DNA of 64,000 nucleotides from Camarhynchus parvulus (lineage: Eukaryota > Chordata > Aves > Passeriformes > Thraupidae), in contig NC_044578.1 of NCBI RefSeq assembly GCF_901933205.1, forward strand, positions 14,036,501 to 14,100,500. The letters run 5' to 3'. Shown here piece by piece: positions 63,590 to 64,000 of the stretch; the stretch's first letter is position 1, and each line of letters opens with the position of its first letter. A program made the translations under genes and the position numbers. Under the pieces are notes generated by a model. It did no database searches. It saw nothing but the letters and a program-made list of their open reading frames with translations, and was not told the DNA's origin.

Positions 63590-64000
63590 GTTTCTGTTAA
63601 TCAAAACATGTCACAGAAAAGACTTGACAAACAAATGGGACTGGTAAAGTGTCAGCAGACCTTCTGTGGAAGGAAGGAACATTAACCAGTCTGCCACAGT
63701 GCTCTGGAAGAAGGAATCATCCAACACACCTGGGCAAGACAGCATAATTGGATTTGCAAAAAGCTTTTCACAATGTTCCCTCCAAAAGCTCTTAAATTAA
63801 GATGTTAAGGAATTTATTAATGACCAATTATAAATGGAAAAGGGCAAAGTGTAGGAACAAGTTACAGATGGCTGAGCAAAGTGTATGAAAGTGACAAAGG
63901 GAGAAAAATTAGAGTCCCAAAGGGGTCTGTGCAGGCATCTCTCCATAACACACAATATACTCATGTACTATACAGAGCTATTCACAAAAATAAACACAGG
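63590..64000 (+). mobile_element. Non-LTR reverse transcriptase relic (CR1 type)
   Basis: From 63748 the plus strand reads LDLQKAFHNVPSKS before a stop, matching the reverse transcriptase motif LDFSKAFDTVPHK of CR1-type elements. Downstream GAGTCCCAAAGGGGTCTG resembles the following GVPQGS region after decay. It is broken by stops and truncated by the window edge. Confidence 0.6.

Larger units (their letters stand above)
58904..64000. other. No coding exon: probable SSX2IP 5' intron or upstream DNA
   Basis: About 5.1 kb of AT-rich DNA. I found no CpG-rich promoter and no open frame with a recognisable product, so the first SSX2IP exon is probably to the right of the window or is a short leader I cannot see. 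It holds a perfect hairpin at 60270-60311 and a reverse transcriptase relic near the right end. Confidence 0.55.

Noticed and set aside
1..64000. CRISPR arrays, operons, tRNA or rRNA genes, prophage or insertion sequences
   Set aside because: None seen. The window is bird nuclear DNA with split genes, so bacterial feature types do not apply.

Overview
This is a stretch of vertebrate, almost certainly bird, nuclear DNA. It holds three intron-rich genes, all on the minus strand. Reading in the direction of transcription (right to left) they are SSX2IP, VTG2 and a second vitellogenin of VTG3 type. VTG2 begins with the same signal peptide I know from chicken VTG2 and matches that protein through lipovitellin, phosvitin and the von Willebrand type D end. 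SSX2IP beside the VTG2/VTG3 pair is the egg-yolk gene locus described in birds. Non-LTR retroposon relics of CR1 type also fit a bird. I cannot name the species.

Layout. 1-14382: VTG3-type gene, exons 1-27, cut by the left window edge inside intron 27 (the paralogue has 35 exons). 14383-17880: GC-rich intergenic spacer that carries the VTG3 promoter. 17880-41118: complete VTG2, 35 coding exons. 41119-45474: VTG2 upstream region with a perfect oestrogen response element, a degenerate one and a TATC microsatellite. 45475-58903: SSX2IP, 13 coding exons found. 58904-64000: no coding exon; most likely SSX2IP 5' intron or upstream DNA, with a perfect 18-bp-arm hairpin and a retroposon relic at the right end.

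I built exon models by joining open frames at splice sites and checking that the reading phase closes at every junction; all junctions close. Exons 1-19 of the two vitellogenins have identical lengths one by one, and both genes have exactly 1,091 codons before the phosvitin exon if the better of two VTG2 exon 21 acceptors is used. The paralogues differ chiefly in phosvitin: 276 codons with about 150 serines in VTG2, against 109 codons with 29 serines in VTG3.

How it works together. Vitellogenins are made in the liver of laying females under oestrogen, secreted, taken up by the oocyte and cut into lipovitellins, phosvitin and a C-terminal glycoprotein. The promoters of the two genes share a homologous block, so they are probably co-regulated, with VTG2 holding the strong element. 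SSX2IP is a neighbour with an unrelated centrosomal and junctional role.

I found no wholly new system. The points most worth a second look are two GC-AG introns, a choice of acceptor that would add a hydrophobic segment to VTG2, the phosvitin repeat that is open in several frames on both strands, the duplicated promoter block, and the hairpin near 60.3 kb.
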